Assembly: GCF_014138285.1 (NCBI RefSeq)
Contig: NZ_JACGXN010000001.1
Coordinates: 981,314 to 1,045,313 of the forward strand
Source: Phyllobacterium myrsinacearum
GTDB lineage: Bacteria > Pseudomonadota > Alphaproteobacteria > Rhizobiales > Rhizobiaceae
Reading direction: 5' to 3'
DNA: 64,000 bases
Of this stretch, positions 1 through 8,388 are shown piece by piece (the first letter of the stretch is position 1; each line of letters opens with the position of its first letter). A program made the translations under genes and the position numbers. Under the pieces are notes generated by a model. That model did no database searches. It saw only the letters and a program-made list of their open reading frames with translations, and was not told the DNA's origin.

Positions 1-446
1 CATCGGATGGTGCAGACATGGTTGCACCGAGCGGTGAAGGTGCGGCGCGCTGCATGCGGATGGCAATCGAAAACGTGAAGGGCAAGGTGGATTATATCAA
101 CCCGCACGCCACATCGACGCCTGTTGGTGATCTCAAGGAGATCGAAGCCATTCGCGAAGTGTTCGGCACGGCGGAAGCCGGTTGCCCGCCAATTTCGGCA
201 ACAAAATCACTGACCGGACACTCGCAGGGTGCGACCGGTGTTCACGAATCAATCTACTCGCTTTTGATGATGAACCACAATTTCATCGCCGAAAGCGCCA
301 ATATCGAAGAACTCGATCCGGCATTCGAGGACATGCCTATTGTGCGCAAGCGGATCGACAATGCCAAACTGGATACGGTGCTGACCAACTCCTTCGGATT
401 TGGTGGCACCAATGCAACGCTGGTGTTCCAGCGTTTCCAGGGTTGA
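1..446 (+). CDS. fabB: beta-ketoacyl-ACP synthase I, FabB (C-terminal part)
   Basis: Condensing enzyme of type II fatty acid synthesis, elongating acyl-ACP with malonyl-ACP in the cytoplasm. The gene enters from the left edge already in frame (codons from base 3), so only about 148 C-terminal residues are visible and the active-site Cys is outside. Both catalytic histidines of the KAS I/II family are present, in [11 protein letters not shown] and [13 protein letters not shown], and the protein ends with the usual [11 protein letters not shown] segment. fabI starts 11 bases after the stop, as in the rhizobial fabA-fabB-fabI arrangement where FabA/FabB make unsaturated fatty acids. FabB rather than FabF is favoured by this context and by the HATSTP motif. 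Confidence 0.93.
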   Translation, partial: SDGADMVAPSGEGAARCMRMAIENVKGKVDYINPHATSTPVGDLKEIEAIREVFGTAEAGCPPISATKSLTGHSQGATGVHESIYSLLMMNHNFIAESANIEELDPAFEDMPIVRKRIDNAKLDTVLTNSFGFGGTNATLVFQRFQG

Positions 447-457
447 GAGGGAAGAAT

Positions 458-1273
458 ATGGGTGAACTGATGAAAGGCAAACGCGGTCTCATTATGGGGG
501 TCGCGAACAGCCATTCCATTGCCTGGGGAATTGCCAAGGAGCTGGCCGATAACGGTGCCGAACTCGCGTTTACCTATCAGGGTGACGCATTCGGCAAGCG
601 CGTTGCGCCGCTGGCTGAACAACTGGGCTCAAAGCTGCTGCTTCCCTGCGATGTTGAGGACATTTCAACGGTCGACGCCGTGTTCGAGACACTGGAAAAG
701 GAATGGGGCACAATTGATTTCGTCGTTCATGCCATCGGCTTTTCCGACAAATCACAGCTCAAGGGCCGCTATGCCGATGTGACCACCCGTGACAACTTCA
801 GCCGCACCATGGTGATCTCGGCCTATTCCTTCACCGAAGTGGCGCAGCGCGCGTCAAAGCTGATGAAGAACGGCGGCTCCATCCTGACGCTGACTTATGG
901 CGGTTCCACCCGAGTGATGCCGAACTACAACGTCATGGGTGTGGCAAAGGCTGCTCTGGAAGCGATGGTACGCTATCTGGCAGCCGATTACGGTCCGGAA
1001 AGCATCCGTGTCAACGCGATCTCCGCTGGTCCGGTCCGCACATTAGCTGGAGCAGGCATCGGCGATGCACGCGCCATGTTCTCCTACCAGAAGCGCAATG
1101 CACCTCTGCGCCGCACCGTTGATATCGAAGATGTGGGCCGCTCGGCGCTCTATCTCCTGTCGGATCTTGCAAGTGGTGTGACGGGCGAAATCCACTATGT
1201 GGATTCCGGCTACAACATCGTCTCGATGCCAACGCTGGAAGAACTGAAGAAATCCGACGACGGCAAGGAATAA
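458..1273 (+). CDS. fabI: enoyl-ACP reductase, FabI
   Basis: NADH-dependent enoyl-[acyl-carrier-protein] reductase, the last step of each fatty acid elongation cycle. The 271-residue product matches the FabI length. It has the atypical SDR nucleotide-binding segment GVANSHSIAWGIA near the N-terminus and the FabI Tyr-X6-Lys catalytic pair in YNVMGVAK. The reading frame is open far upstream inside fabB, but the ATG at 458 follows a purine-rich GAGAGGGAAG and begins MGELMKGKRGLIMG, as the family does; an in-frame ATG at 470 is the alternative. It is co-directional with fabB and followed by a strong terminator at 1299, so this is the end of the fab operon. Confidence 0.95.
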   Translation: MGELMKGKRGLIMGVANSHSIAWGIAKELADNGAELAFTYQGDAFGKRVAPLAEQLGSKLLLPCDVEDISTVDAVFETLEKEWGTIDFVVHAIGFSDKSQLKGRYADVTTRDNFSRTMVISAYSFTEVAQRASKLMKNGGSILTLTYGGSTRVMPNYNVMGVAKAALEAMVRYLAADYGPESIRVNAISAGPVRTLAGAGIGDARAMFSYQKRNAPLRRTVDIEDVGRSALYLLSDLASGVTGEIHYVDSGYNIVSMPTLEELKKSDDGKE

Positions 1274-1298
1274 TCCCTCCTGCCGGAATTGACAGCAG

Positions 1299-1335
1299 TC
1301 CCGCGAAGCCAAGCTTGGTTTTGCGGGATTTTTGT
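1299..1335 (+). terminator. Rho-independent terminator after fabI
   Basis: A nearly perfect 30-base palindrome (1299-1328) has outer arms TCCCGC/GCGGGA and an inner AAGCCAAGCTTGGTTT core, and is followed by a T-run on the plus strand. It starts 25 bases after the fabI stop and separates the fab operon from the convergent methyltransferase gene. Confidence 0.85.
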
Positions 1336-1383
1336 TGAAGGGCGCAGGCCGAGTGCCCCCGATGGAAAAGCGAAGCGAACTGA

Positions 1384-2403
1384 CTATTTCTTCGCTTCGA
1401 TGATCTTATAGCCGGCGACGTCCTCAATGGGCAGGACAGAGCGGAAGAGTGACTTCAGGGCCGCTTCATAGGGCATCTGGCGGTTGGCGACCAGCAACAG
1501 CTTGCCACCCGGCTTCAGGCGCTTGGCAGCAGTAGCGATAAATCCCTGCCCCATGGTCGGGTCAGCACTACGCCCTGCATGGAATGGCGGGTTCATAACG
1601 ATGGTATCGTAAATCTCGGTGATGGCTTCGCCGTTCACGTCATGCCAGTGGAACGACAATGGCAATTCGGTCGTTCCGGTGAGATTCAGCCGGGCCGCTT
1701 CGACGGCTTCAAAATCCGCTTCATAGAGCGCCAGTGATTTCAGCTTCTCGGGGTGCTTCAGGACTTCGCTGGCAAGGTAGCCCCAACCGGCACCGAAATC
1801 AGCCACGTGGCCGCTGATACGCCCGGTAAAATGCTTCACGAGCAGCGCCGAACCCTTGTCTATGGCCGTATGGGAGAACATGCCTGGAGCAGTGGTGAAA
1901 CGCTCCTCCACCACCGTCGGTTCGGCAACAAGCGCCTGCACCTGTGCATCGTCTATAACCTGAGGGCGGGTGAACCAGAATGCCACAGCATGGTTCTTGG
2001 ACAGACGGTCGGTAACGGGCGCAAATTTTTCGACGGTTTTACGGAAACTGTCGATGCCAAGTTTCTTATCGCCGCCCACTACGATCTGGCCACCGGCTTC
2101 AACATGGCGCAAAGCCTGTGCCAGCCATGCTTCATTGCGCCCACGATGCTTGCCAAGAAGAATCAAGGCACCGTTGAACCGTTCGCTGCCCTCAAGACGG
2201 GAAACCGCCTGGAAGCCCGCCTTTTGCAAGGACAGATAATCCGGCCTGAATGGTTGAAGGGCGGTGAGGACATCTTTCCAGGCAGGATCGATATCGCGCT
2301 CCACCTCGGCACCGAGAAAAAGCCATGTACGGCCTGCGCCTGGAACCGGCAATATCTCGTCTTCAAAGGGCAGAAAAAGCGTCTTGAGCGCGCCGTTGGC
2401 CAT
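1384..2403 (-). CDS. rsmC: RsmC-type class I SAM-dependent methyltransferase
   Basis: Probable 16S rRNA guanine-N2 methyltransferase of the RsmC/RlmG family (E. coli RsmC modifies G1207). The 339-residue length fits RsmC (343 in E. coli). An N-terminal half of about 170 residues resembles the degenerate methyltransferase domain of the family. The C-terminal half carries the SAM-binding ADFGAGWGYLASEVL and the catalytic NPPF motif in IVMNPPFHAG. I start it at the ATG at 2403 (MANGALKTLFLPF); the frame stays open 39 codons further upstream without family-like sequence. It stands alone, convergent with fabI and transcribed away from the pnp terminator. The exact target base is inferred. Confidence 0.78.
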   Translation of the reverse strand: MANGALKTLFLPFEDEILPVPGAGRTWLFLGAEVERDIDPAWKDVLTALQPFRPDYLSLQKAGFQAVSRLEGSERFNGALILLGKHRGRNEAWLAQALRHVEAGGQIVVGGDKKLGIDSFRKTVEKFAPVTDRLSKNHAVAFWFTRPQVIDDAQVQALVAEPTVVEERFTTAPGMFSHTAIDKGSALLVKHFTGRISGHVADFGAGWGYLASEVLKHPEKLKSLALYEADFEAVEAARLNLTGTTELPLSFHWHDVNGEAITEIYDTIVMNPPFHAGRSADPTMGQGFIATAAKRLKPGGKLLLVANRQMPYEAALKSLFRSVLPIEDVAGYKIIEAKK

Positions 2404-2437
2404 GGTGATTATCCATCCATCAATATGTCTATCTAGA

Positions 2438-2482
2438 GCGGAATTGGTTTGGATGGAATTTTCCATGCAAATCGAACTCCGC
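2438..2482. repeat. imperfect 45-bp palindrome, possible rhizobial interspersed repeat
   Basis: The segment reads as an imperfect inverted repeat. The outer arms GCGGA/TCCGC and the inner ATGGAA-TT-TTCCAT core pair, with several mismatches and a one-base bulge in between. It lies between the rsmC start and the pnp terminator. Such extragenic palindromes are common in rhizobial genomes; no second copy was noticed in this window. Confidence 0.4.
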
Positions 2483-2486
2483 CAAG

Positions 2487-2515
2487 AAAAAAGCGCGCCA
2501 CTGGGGCGCGCTTTT
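2487..2515 (-). terminator. Rho-independent terminator after pnp
   Basis: An 11-bp perfect stem (AAAAGCGCGCC at 2489-2499 with GGCGCGCTTTT at 2505-2515) closes a five-base loop. On the minus strand it is followed by a run of six T, 21 bases after the pnp stop. The symmetry means it could also work on the plus strand. Confidence 0.88.
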
Positions 2516-2535
2516 ATCAAGTCAAAGCAAGAGGC

Positions 2536-4680
2536 TTATTCAGCGTCTTCTTCAGCCTGCTTCTTTTCCTGAACGATTTCCTTGCCGGTTTCCTGATCGA
2601 CCACCTTCATCGACAGGCGAACCTTGCCGCGTTCGTCAAAGCCCATGAGCTTGACCCAGACCTTCTGGCCTTCCTTGACCACATCGGAGGTCTTGGCAAC
2701 GCGCTCGGAAGCGAGCTGGGAAATATGAACCAGACCATCGCGCGGGCCGAAGAAATTGACGAATGCGCCGAAGTCTGCGGTCTTGACGACTGTGCCTTCG
2801 TAGATTTCGCCAACTTCAGGCTCAGCAACGATCGAGTGAATCCACTTGCGGGCTGCTTCGATTTCCTTGGCAGAGGAGGACGCGATCTTGACCGTGCCAT
2901 CATCTTCAATGTTGATCTTCGCGCCGGTCTTTTCGACGATTTCACGAATCACCTTGCCGCCAGAACCGATAACGTCACGGATCTTGTCGGTTGGAATGTT
3001 CATGACTTCGATGCGCGGAGCAAATTCGCCCAATTCCGAACGGCCTTCGGTGATGGCTTTTGCCATTTCCGTCAGGATGTGCAGACGGCCGTCCTTGGCC
3101 TGACCCAGAGCAACCTTCATGATCTCTTCGGTTATACCGTCGATCTTGATGTCCATCTGGAGAGCGGTGATACCGCTTTCAGTACCGGCAACCTTGAAAT
3201 CCATGTCGCCGAGATGATCTTCGTCGCCGAGAATGTCGGACAGAACAGCGAACTTCTCGCCTTCAAGGATCAGGCCCATGGCGATACCGGCAACCGGACG
3301 GAGCAGTGGAACACCAGCATCCATCAGGGCAAGCGATGTGCCGCAAACAGTCGCCATCGAGGACGAACCGTTGGATTCGGTGATTTCCGAAACCGTGCGC
3401 AGCGTGTAGGGGAACTGTTCCTTGGCAGGCAGAACCGGGTGGATAGCGCGCCAGGCGAGCTTGCCATGGCCGATTTCACGACGGCCGGGCGAACCCATGC
3501 GACCTGTTTCACCAACCGAATAGGGCGGAAAGTTGTAGTGAAGCAGGAAGGTTTCTTTGTACATGCCGGTCAGCGAGTCGACATACTGTTCGTCTTCGCC
3601 GGTGCCGAGCGTTGCAACAACGATCGCCTGTGTTTCACCGCGGGTGAACAGAGCCGAACCATGGGTGCGTGGCAGAAGGCCGACTTCCGATACGATCGGA
3701 CGAACGGTCGAGAGATCACGGCCGTCAATACGGCTGCCGGTGTCGAGAATGTTCCAGCGAACGATCTTCGCCTGAACCGACTTGAACACAGTTGCGATTT
3801 CTTCTGCCGAGAATTCTGGCTCTTCAACGCCTTCCGGGAAGAAATGCGCCTTTACCTTGGCCTTGGCAGCGTCAACCGCGTTGTAGCGGTCCTGCTTGTC
3901 AGTGATCTTGTAAGCGTCACGAAGATCGGCTTCAGCAACCTTGAGAACCGCTGTTTCAGCAGCGGAAAGGTCGTCAGCCTGGAAATCGCGCGGCTCTTTG
4001 GCAGCGACTTCAGCAAGCTTGATGATCGCATCGATAACCGGCTGAAAGCTCTTGTGACCGAACATTACGGCGCCGAGCATGACGTCTTCAGCCAATTCCT
4101 TCGCTTCCGATTCAACCATCAGAACGGCTTCGCCTGTACCGGCGACAACCAGATCGAGGCTTGATTCCGGCATTTCATCAACAGTCGGGTTCAGACGATA
4201 CTCACCGTTGATATAGCCAACGCGTGCACCACCGATCGGGCCCATGAAAGGAACGCCTGATAGCGTCAGGGCAGCCGAAGCGCCGATCAGCGAAACGATG
4301 TCAGGATTGTTTTCGAGGTCGTGCTGGATAACGGTCAGAACAACCTGTGTGTCGTTCTTGTAGCCGTCAGCAAAAAGCGGGCGGATCGGGCGATCGATCA
4401 GGCGCGAAACCAGTGTTTCGTTTTCGCTTGGACGGCCTTCACGCTTGAAGTAACCACCGGGAATCTTGCCGGCTGCGTAAGTCTTTTCCTGGTAGTTGAC
4501 GGTCAGCGGGAAAAAGTCCTGACCAGCCTTCGGTGCCTTGGCGGAAACAACAGTGGCAAGAACCACGGTCTCACCGTATGTGGCAAGAACTGCGCCATCA
4601 GCCTGGCGGGCAATCTTGCCCGTTTCCAGAATGAGCGGACGACCGCCCCATTCGATTTCAACTTTGTGTTGATTAAACAT
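2536..4680 (-). CDS. pnp: polyribonucleotide nucleotidyltransferase (PNPase)
   Basis: 3'-to-5' phosphorolytic exoribonuclease of the RNA degradosome; also adds 3' tails. The 714 residues hold two RNase PH domains, a KH domain with the GxxG loop in [13 protein letters not shown] near residue 565, and a C-terminal S1 domain ([11 protein letters not shown]). The start is the ATG at 4680, giving [14 protein letters not shown]; a 52-codon open extension upstream has no similarity to PNPase. It lies 219 bases downstream of rpsO on the same strand, the classic rpsO-pnp pair, with a hairpin between them at 4856-4890 that could be an RNase processing site for autoregulation. It is followed by a strong terminator. 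Confidence 0.97.
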   Translation of the reverse strand: MFNQHKVEIEWGGRPLILETGKIARQADGAVLATYGETVVLATVVSAKAPKAGQDFFPLTVNYQEKTYAAGKIPGGYFKREGRPSENETLVSRLIDRPIRPLFADGYKNDTQVVLTVIQHDLENNPDIVSLIGASAALTLSGVPFMGPIGGARVGYINGEYRLNPTVDEMPESSLDLVVAGTGEAVLMVESEAKELAEDVMLGAVMFGHKSFQPVIDAIIKLAEVAAKEPRDFQADDLSAAETAVLKVAEADLRDAYKITDKQDRYNAVDAAKAKVKAHFFPEGVEEPEFSAEEIATVFKSVQAKIVRWNILDTGSRIDGRDLSTVRPIVSEVGLLPRTHGSALFTRGETQAIVVATLGTGEDEQYVDSLTGMYKETFLLHYNFPPYSVGETGRMGSPGRREIGHGKLAWRAIHPVLPAKEQFPYTLRTVSEITESNGSSSMATVCGTSLALMDAGVPLLRPVAGIAMGLILEGEKFAVLSDILGDEDHLGDMDFKVAGTESGITALQMDIKIDGITEEIMKVALGQAKDGRLHILTEMAKAITEGRSELGEFAPRIEVMNIPTDKIRDVIGSGGKVIREIVEKTGAKINIEDDGTVKIASSSAKEIEAARKWIHSIVAEPEVGEIYEGTVVKTADFGAFVNFFGPRDGLVHISQLASERVAKTSDVVKEGQKVWVKLMGFDERGKVRLSMKVVDQETGKEIVQEKKQAEEDAE

Positions 4681-4855
4681 ATTTTGTCCTTGAGTGGAGA
4701 AAAACGCGCATCCCTTTGGATAGCAGCATCCTTCTTCCGTTTCGTTTAGACCAATCACGGGCAAGACAATTTGCAACTCGTCTCTCCGAGTTGCCAGCAA
4801 TCCTGCCCCATGACGTGTCTCATGAGTAGTGTTCACGCCTTGTCAGGGATGAACG

Positions 4856-4890
4856 AAACCGGCGGAGCGAACAAACGCAACCGCCGGTTT
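4856..4890 (-). promoter_or_regulatory. hairpin in the rpsO-pnp intergenic region
   Basis: A perfect 10-bp stem, AAACCGGCGG (4856-4865) with CCGCCGGTTT (4881-4890), starts ten bases after the rpsO stop. No T-run follows on the minus strand, so it is probably a 3'-end stabiliser, partial attenuator or RNase III/PNPase control site rather than a full terminator. In E. coli a hairpin in this position governs pnp autoregulation; equivalence here is inferred. Confidence 0.6.
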
Positions 4891-4899
4891 AATCCGTTA

Positions 4900-5169
4900 T
4901 TAACGGCGCAGGCCGAGCTTTTCGATCAGCGTCTGATAACGGCCCTGATCAATCTTCTTGAGATAATCAAGAAGGCTGCGGCGCGTCGAGACGAGCTTGA
5001 GCAGACCACGGCGGGAATGGTTATCCTTCTTGTGGTCCTTGAAATGTTCGGTCAGGTTAACAATGCGCTCTGTCAGGACAGCAACCTGGACTTCCGGAGA
5101 ACCGGTGTCGCCTGCCTTTGTACCATATTCAGAGATCAGTGCCTGCTTACGTTCAGCGGTAATCGACAT
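4900..5169 (-). CDS. rpsO: 30S ribosomal protein S15
   Basis: Primary-binding protein of the central domain of 16S rRNA. The 89-residue length is exact for the family and the sequence begins MSITAERKQ, with the conserved [10 protein letters not shown] and [11 protein letters not shown] segments. The ATG at 5169 is preceded by AAAGGA on the minus strand. In relatives rpsO follows truB directly; here two plus-strand genes and a repeat element separate them, so rpsO needs its own promoter in the region 5170-5472. Confidence 0.97.
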   Translation of the reverse strand: MSITAERKQALISEYGTKAGDTGSPEVQVAVLTERIVNLTEHFKDHKKDNHSRRGLLKLVSTRRSLLDYLKKIDQGRYQTLIEKLGLRR

Positions 5170-5472
5170 CGTATATCCTTTCTTTTGAAGGGAAAACGGG
5201 ATGCCCACGGCCGGGATGTCGTCCAGCGGGGGCCAGTTAAAGCGGAGGCAAAGCCTATCGCTGCGGGCCGTATAGTCGAAAATGTGACAAATTACCAGCC
5301 GCAAATGATTCGGGTGCTTTTCAGCTATCGAATCGAGGCAAAACGGTCATATCAATTTTGCCATCCTAAGATAGAACTCAATTCCGGCACGAACACGGCG
5401 TCCATGCCTGCCTCGATTTTGCCAAGCCGCCTTTCCATATTGGCTTGCCCGCCTTTCATCTGGAGTAAAATC
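5170..5472. promoter_or_regulatory. divergent intergenic region, rpsO / methyltransferase
   Basis: These 303 bases lie between the divergently transcribed rpsO and methyltransferase genes and must hold the start signals for both. I see the rpsO ribosome-binding site and no convincing sigma-70 hexamer pair or hairpin. No gene-like reading frame is supported inside it. Confidence 0.4.
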
Positions 5473-6240
5473 ATGAGTACCATTCATCAGGCCGCCGCCG
5501 TGGGTTTTGCTGCAAAGGCTGACAGCTATGTACGCGGCCGCCCAGACTATCCGCCCGCACTCGACGCGTGGCTGCGCGATGAACTGGATCTCGAACCCGG
5601 CAAGACTGTCGTGGATCTCGGGGCTGGAACCGGCAAGTTCACGCTTCGGCTTATGACGACCGGGGCAGCAGTTATTGCCATTGAGCCCGTCGCCGAAATG
5701 CTCCAGAAACTCTCCGAGAGATATCCTGAGATTACGGCCAAGGCAGGCACTGCAGAATCAATTCCGCTTGCAGATGCATCGGTGGATGCAGTTGTCTGCG
5801 CCCAGGCGTTTCACTGGTTTGCTACGGCAGCCGCGTTGACGGAAATTCACAGGGTACTCAAACCGGGCGGCAGCCTTGGACTGGTGTGGAATACGCGTGA
5901 CGAACGTATTCCGTGGGTCGCGAAGCTGGCTGACATCTTTGCACCCTACGAAGGTGACACGCCGCGCCACTATACGGGCGAATGGAAAAAGCCTTTTCCG
6001 TTCAATGGCTTCAGCGTACTGAGGGAACACCACTTTTCCAACAGCCATATCGGCGCTCCCGAGGACGTCATCGTCAATCGCGTGCTTTCCACCAGCTTCA
6101 TCGCAGCGCTGCCGCCAGAAAAACAGGAGCAGGTTGCCGCTGAAGTTCGCAGCCTTATTGCGCACGAACCATCCCTGAACGGCAAAACGGAAGTGACCCT
6201 GCCCTACGACACCGCGGCTTACAGTTGCGTCAAGGATTGA
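5473..6240 (+). CDS. class I SAM-dependent methyltransferase (Methyltransf_11 type)
   Basis: A 255-residue methyltransferase of unknown substrate. The SAM-binding motif VVDLGAGTGKFTLRL lies near residue 45, the acidic IEPVAEM follows, and the family motif IHRVLKPGGSLGLVWN is near residue 135, with a conserved AFHWF segment. This is the UbiE/Tam-like class often labelled class I SAM-dependent methyltransferase. The start at 5473 has GGAG seven bases upstream; the frame is open 234 codons further upstream but that stretch is antisense to rpsO and meaningless. The next plus-strand gene follows after 42 bases. Both interrupt the usual truB-rpsO neighbourhood. Confidence 0.85.
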   Translation: MSTIHQAAAVGFAAKADSYVRGRPDYPPALDAWLRDELDLEPGKTVVDLGAGTGKFTLRLMTTGAAVIAIEPVAEMLQKLSERYPEITAKAGTAESIPLADASVDAVVCAQAFHWFATAAALTEIHRVLKPGGSLGLVWNTRDERIPWVAKLADIFAPYEGDTPRHYTGEWKKPFPFNGFSVLREHHFSNSHIGAPEDVIVNRVLSTSFIAALPPEKQEQVAAEVRSLIAHEPSLNGKTEVTLPYDTAAYSCVKD

Positions 6241-6282
6241 TATTCGCCAATAAGAATAGGCGATAGAGGAGTTTGGCGCGCT

Positions 6283-6630
6283 ATGAATGACACACCTGAC
6301 ATCCATCTTTTTTCCTACGGAACCTTGCAGCAGGAGGGCGTCCAGTTGTCTTCCTTCGGTCGCCGTCTGAATGGTTCGCCGGATGCAATGCCTGGCTTCA
6401 AGAAATCGATGATCGAGATCACCGATCCCGATGTCATTCGCGCCAGCGGCAGCAATTTTCATCCCATCGTCATGCCGAGTGACAATCAGTCGGATGAAGT
6501 GGACGGAACCGTGTTTGAGATTACAGCAAAGGAACTCGCCGCAGCCGACGCCTATGAAGTGTCTGATTACAAGCGGATCGAAGTGCGGTTGACGTCCGGA
6601 ATCAACGCTTGGGTTTATGTGAAGGCCTGA
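6283..6630 (+). CDS. gamma-glutamylcyclotransferase / AIG2-like protein
   Basis: A 115-residue protein of the gamma-glutamylcyclotransferase-like (AIG2) fold. The signature YGTL loop is in LFSYGTLQQEGVQ at residues 10-22, and an acidic residue in the ADAYEVSDYKR segment near residue 92 is at the place of the family's catalytic Glu. It may act on gamma-glutamyl compounds, but bacterial members of this size are rarely characterised, so the substrate is unknown. It probably shares a transcript with the methyltransferase 42 bases upstream. The 132-bp inverted repeat lies just downstream. Confidence 0.8.
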   Translation: MNDTPDIHLFSYGTLQQEGVQLSSFGRRLNGSPDAMPGFKKSMIEITDPDVIRASGSNFHPIVMPSDNQSDEVDGTVFEITAKELAAADAYEVSDYKRIEVRLTSGINAWVYVKA

Positions 6631-6665
6631 GATTTATAGGCTTGTAAGTTGTATAACCAATATAC

Positions 6666-6797
6666 GTGGTTCGACAACCTCACCATGAGGGAGAGTGAGG
6701 ATTGCAGGGAGCCTATACTCTGCGAGGATGTTCAGACTGCAATGTTCCGGTTGGCCTTGTAGCTGCTATCTCCCTCACGGTGAGCTTGTCGAACCAC
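6666..6797. repeat. 132-bp inverted-repeat element
   Basis: The 28-base arms at 6666-6693 and 6770-6797 match each other as inverted repeats in 26 of 28 positions and contain the TTCGACAA and CTCACC blocks. The 76-base centre has a further small inverted pair, ATTGCAG (6701-6707) and CTGCAAT (6737-6743). The unit fills the gap between two convergent genes (AIG2-like and truB), has no coding capacity, and looks like a mobile or REP/MITE-like palindromic element. It can fold into one long hairpin and so may also end transcription from both sides. Confidence 0.7.
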
Positions 6798-6851
6798 GAC
6801 CACGAACCACACCCACACCCACACAGAGGATACAAACTGAGCTTCTGAAAC

Positions 6852-7826
6852 CTAAGCCGTAAAGACGCGCTTCGGCTTGAACTGGCCCTGTTCGATGAAA
6901 CCAATCGCGAGAAGCTTGCCCTTGCTCGTCACACAGGCTTCGTCGGCTTCCACGGGCGCATCGCGGCCACGCAGAATCACCGGATTGCCCATACGGATGC
7001 GGTGCGCCTGATCGTCGGACAAGGGCACCTGCGGAAGGCTTTCCAGAGCAGCAACGGTATCAATCAGAAATGCATCCATCACCGAGAAGCGCGCGTTGAT
7101 GCTCTCATAGGAATTGTCAGAGCCTTCCTCGGCCTCGGCGGGAACCGGTGGATGCGCGGCTTCCAGCTCTTCCAGCGTGACAAAATCCTGTTCATCGAAG
7201 GGCGCAACTTCAATGCGGCGCAAATCGGAAATATGACCGTAACAGCCGAGATCACGCCCCATATCCCGCGCAAGCGAGCGGACATAAGTGCCCTTGCCGC
7301 ATTCGACTTCAAAAATCGCCGTTGAGGCATCCGGTCGTTCGATCAGTTCGAGCCGATCGATTTCTACTTCACGCGAGGGTATTTCCACCTCTTCGCCACC
7401 ACGGGCCAGATCATAGGCGCGCTCGCCTGCAATCTTGATGGCAGAGAATTTTGGCGGAATCTGCTGAATTACGCCGGTATATTTGGGCAGAACCGCGGTG
7501 ATTGCGGCCTCATCCGGGCGTTGATCCGCGGTAACCGTAATATCACCTTCCATATCGTCCGTTGTGCGTTCAGCACCCCAAGTGACGGTGAAACGATAAA
7601 TCTTGGTGCCGTCCATTACATAGGGAACGGTCTTTGTCGCCTCGCCCAGCGCAATAGGCAGCATGCCGGATGCGAGCGGATCAAGCGTACCCGCATGTCC
7701 GGCTTTCTCGGCCTTGAACAGCCACTTGATCTTAGAAACGGCCTCGGTCGAACCCATGCCCTTGGGTTTGTCAAAGATCAGCCAGCCGGATACGGGCCGG
7801 CCCTTTTTCTTGCGCTGTCTCGACAT
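6852..7826 (-). CDS. truB: tRNA pseudouridine(55) synthase TruB
   Basis: Makes pseudouridine 55 in the T-loop of tRNAs. The 324-residue protein has the TruB catalytic motif [11 protein letters not shown] with the nucleophilic Asp near residue 48, a [15 protein letters not shown]-terminus and [11 protein letters not shown] in the second half. The ATG at 7826 immediately follows the rbfA stop with no gap, so the genes are translationally coupled. It is the last gene of the minus-strand rimP-nusA-ylxR-infB-rbfA-truB block. Confidence 0.96.
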   Translation of the reverse strand: MSRQRKKKGRPVSGWLIFDKPKGMGSTEAVSKIKWLFKAEKAGHAGTLDPLASGMLPIALGEATKTVPYVMDGTKIYRFTVTWGAERTTDDMEGDITVTADQRPDEAAITAVLPKYTGVIQQIPPKFSAIKIAGERAYDLARGGEEVEIPSREVEIDRLELIERPDASTAIFEVECGKGTYVRSLARDMGRDLGCYGHISDLRRIEVAPFDEQDFVTLEELEAAHPPVPAEAEEGSDNSYESINARFSVMDAFLIDTVAALESLPQVPLSDDQAHRIRMGNPVILRGRDAPVEADEACVTSKGKLLAIGFIEQGQFKPKRVFTA

Positions 7827-8297
7827 TCAATTGTTTCCGTCAGGGCCGTGACCCGGCACGTCACCCGGATTGGGATCGATATCGCCGTCATCATCATCGT
7901 GGTCATCATGATCGTTGAGATCGCGGGTTACTTCCGGCTTGCGCAGCAGCGCGTCGATCTTGGCGTAGTTGTCAAAGCTTGTATCGATGCGGAAGCGGAA
8001 TTCCGGCATATACTTCATTTGCTTGAGGTAAACGCCTGCTCTGCCGCGAATAAATTTCGCATTCTTGTTCAAGGCCGCAATCACGGCATCACTGTCCTTT
8101 GCGCCAATAGGCGAGACAAAACAGGTCGCAATCTTCAAATCGTTGGACATGCGCACTTCGGAAATGGCGACAACGGCATTTTCCAGCGTTTCATCACGGA
8201 CATCACCGCGCTGAAGCACTTGAGAAACCGCGTGGCGCACTTGCTCACTGACGCGCAACTGGCGTTGTGAAGGTCCGGAAGTCGGTAAACGAGACAT
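7827..8297 (-). CDS. rbfA: ribosome-binding factor A
   Basis: 30S maturation factor binding near helix 1/45 of 16S rRNA and needed for late assembly and cold adaptation. The first about 120 residues are the RbfA KH-type fold ([38 protein letters not shown]). The 156-residue length includes a C-terminal tail rich in Asp and His ([17 protein letters not shown]) that is low in complexity. It follows infB after 91 bases holding a hairpin at 8323-8348 and abuts truB. Confidence 0.95.
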   Translation of the reverse strand: MSRLPTSGPSQRQLRVSEQVRHAVSQVLQRGDVRDETLENAVVAISEVRMSNDLKIATCFVSPIGAKDSDAVIAALNKNAKFIRGRAGVYLKQMKYMPEFRFRIDTSFDNYAKIDALLRKPEVTRDLNDHDDHDDDDGDIDPNPGDVPGHGPDGNN

Positions 8298-8322
8298 ATC
8301 AATCGTATCCCAAAATACAGGA

Positions 8323-8348
8323 GATCGCCGGTTTTTGTTCCGGCGATC
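8323..8348 (-). promoter_or_regulatory. hairpin between infB and rbfA
   Basis: A 9-bp perfect stem, GATCGCCGG (8323-8331) with CCGGCGATC (8340-8348), and an eight-base loop. There is no T-run on the minus strand right after it. It probably slows or processes the operon transcript rather than ending it, since rbfA and truB are downstream in the same block. Confidence 0.5.
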
Positions 8349-8388
8349 CTGTTGTCGATGATTTAAACGCTGCCCTTGGGGCTTGGCA

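Noticed and set aside
2449-4164. A 571-codon open frame on the plus strand antisense to pnp
   Set aside because: It lies wholly inside pnp, whose product is certain. The translation has no recognisable domain and is explained by codon bias of the real gene on the other strand.
4771-5472. A fusion of the 5473 methyltransferase with 234 upstream codons
   Set aside because: The extra part is antisense to rpsO and unlike any domain. A good ribosome-binding site precedes the ATG at 5473.
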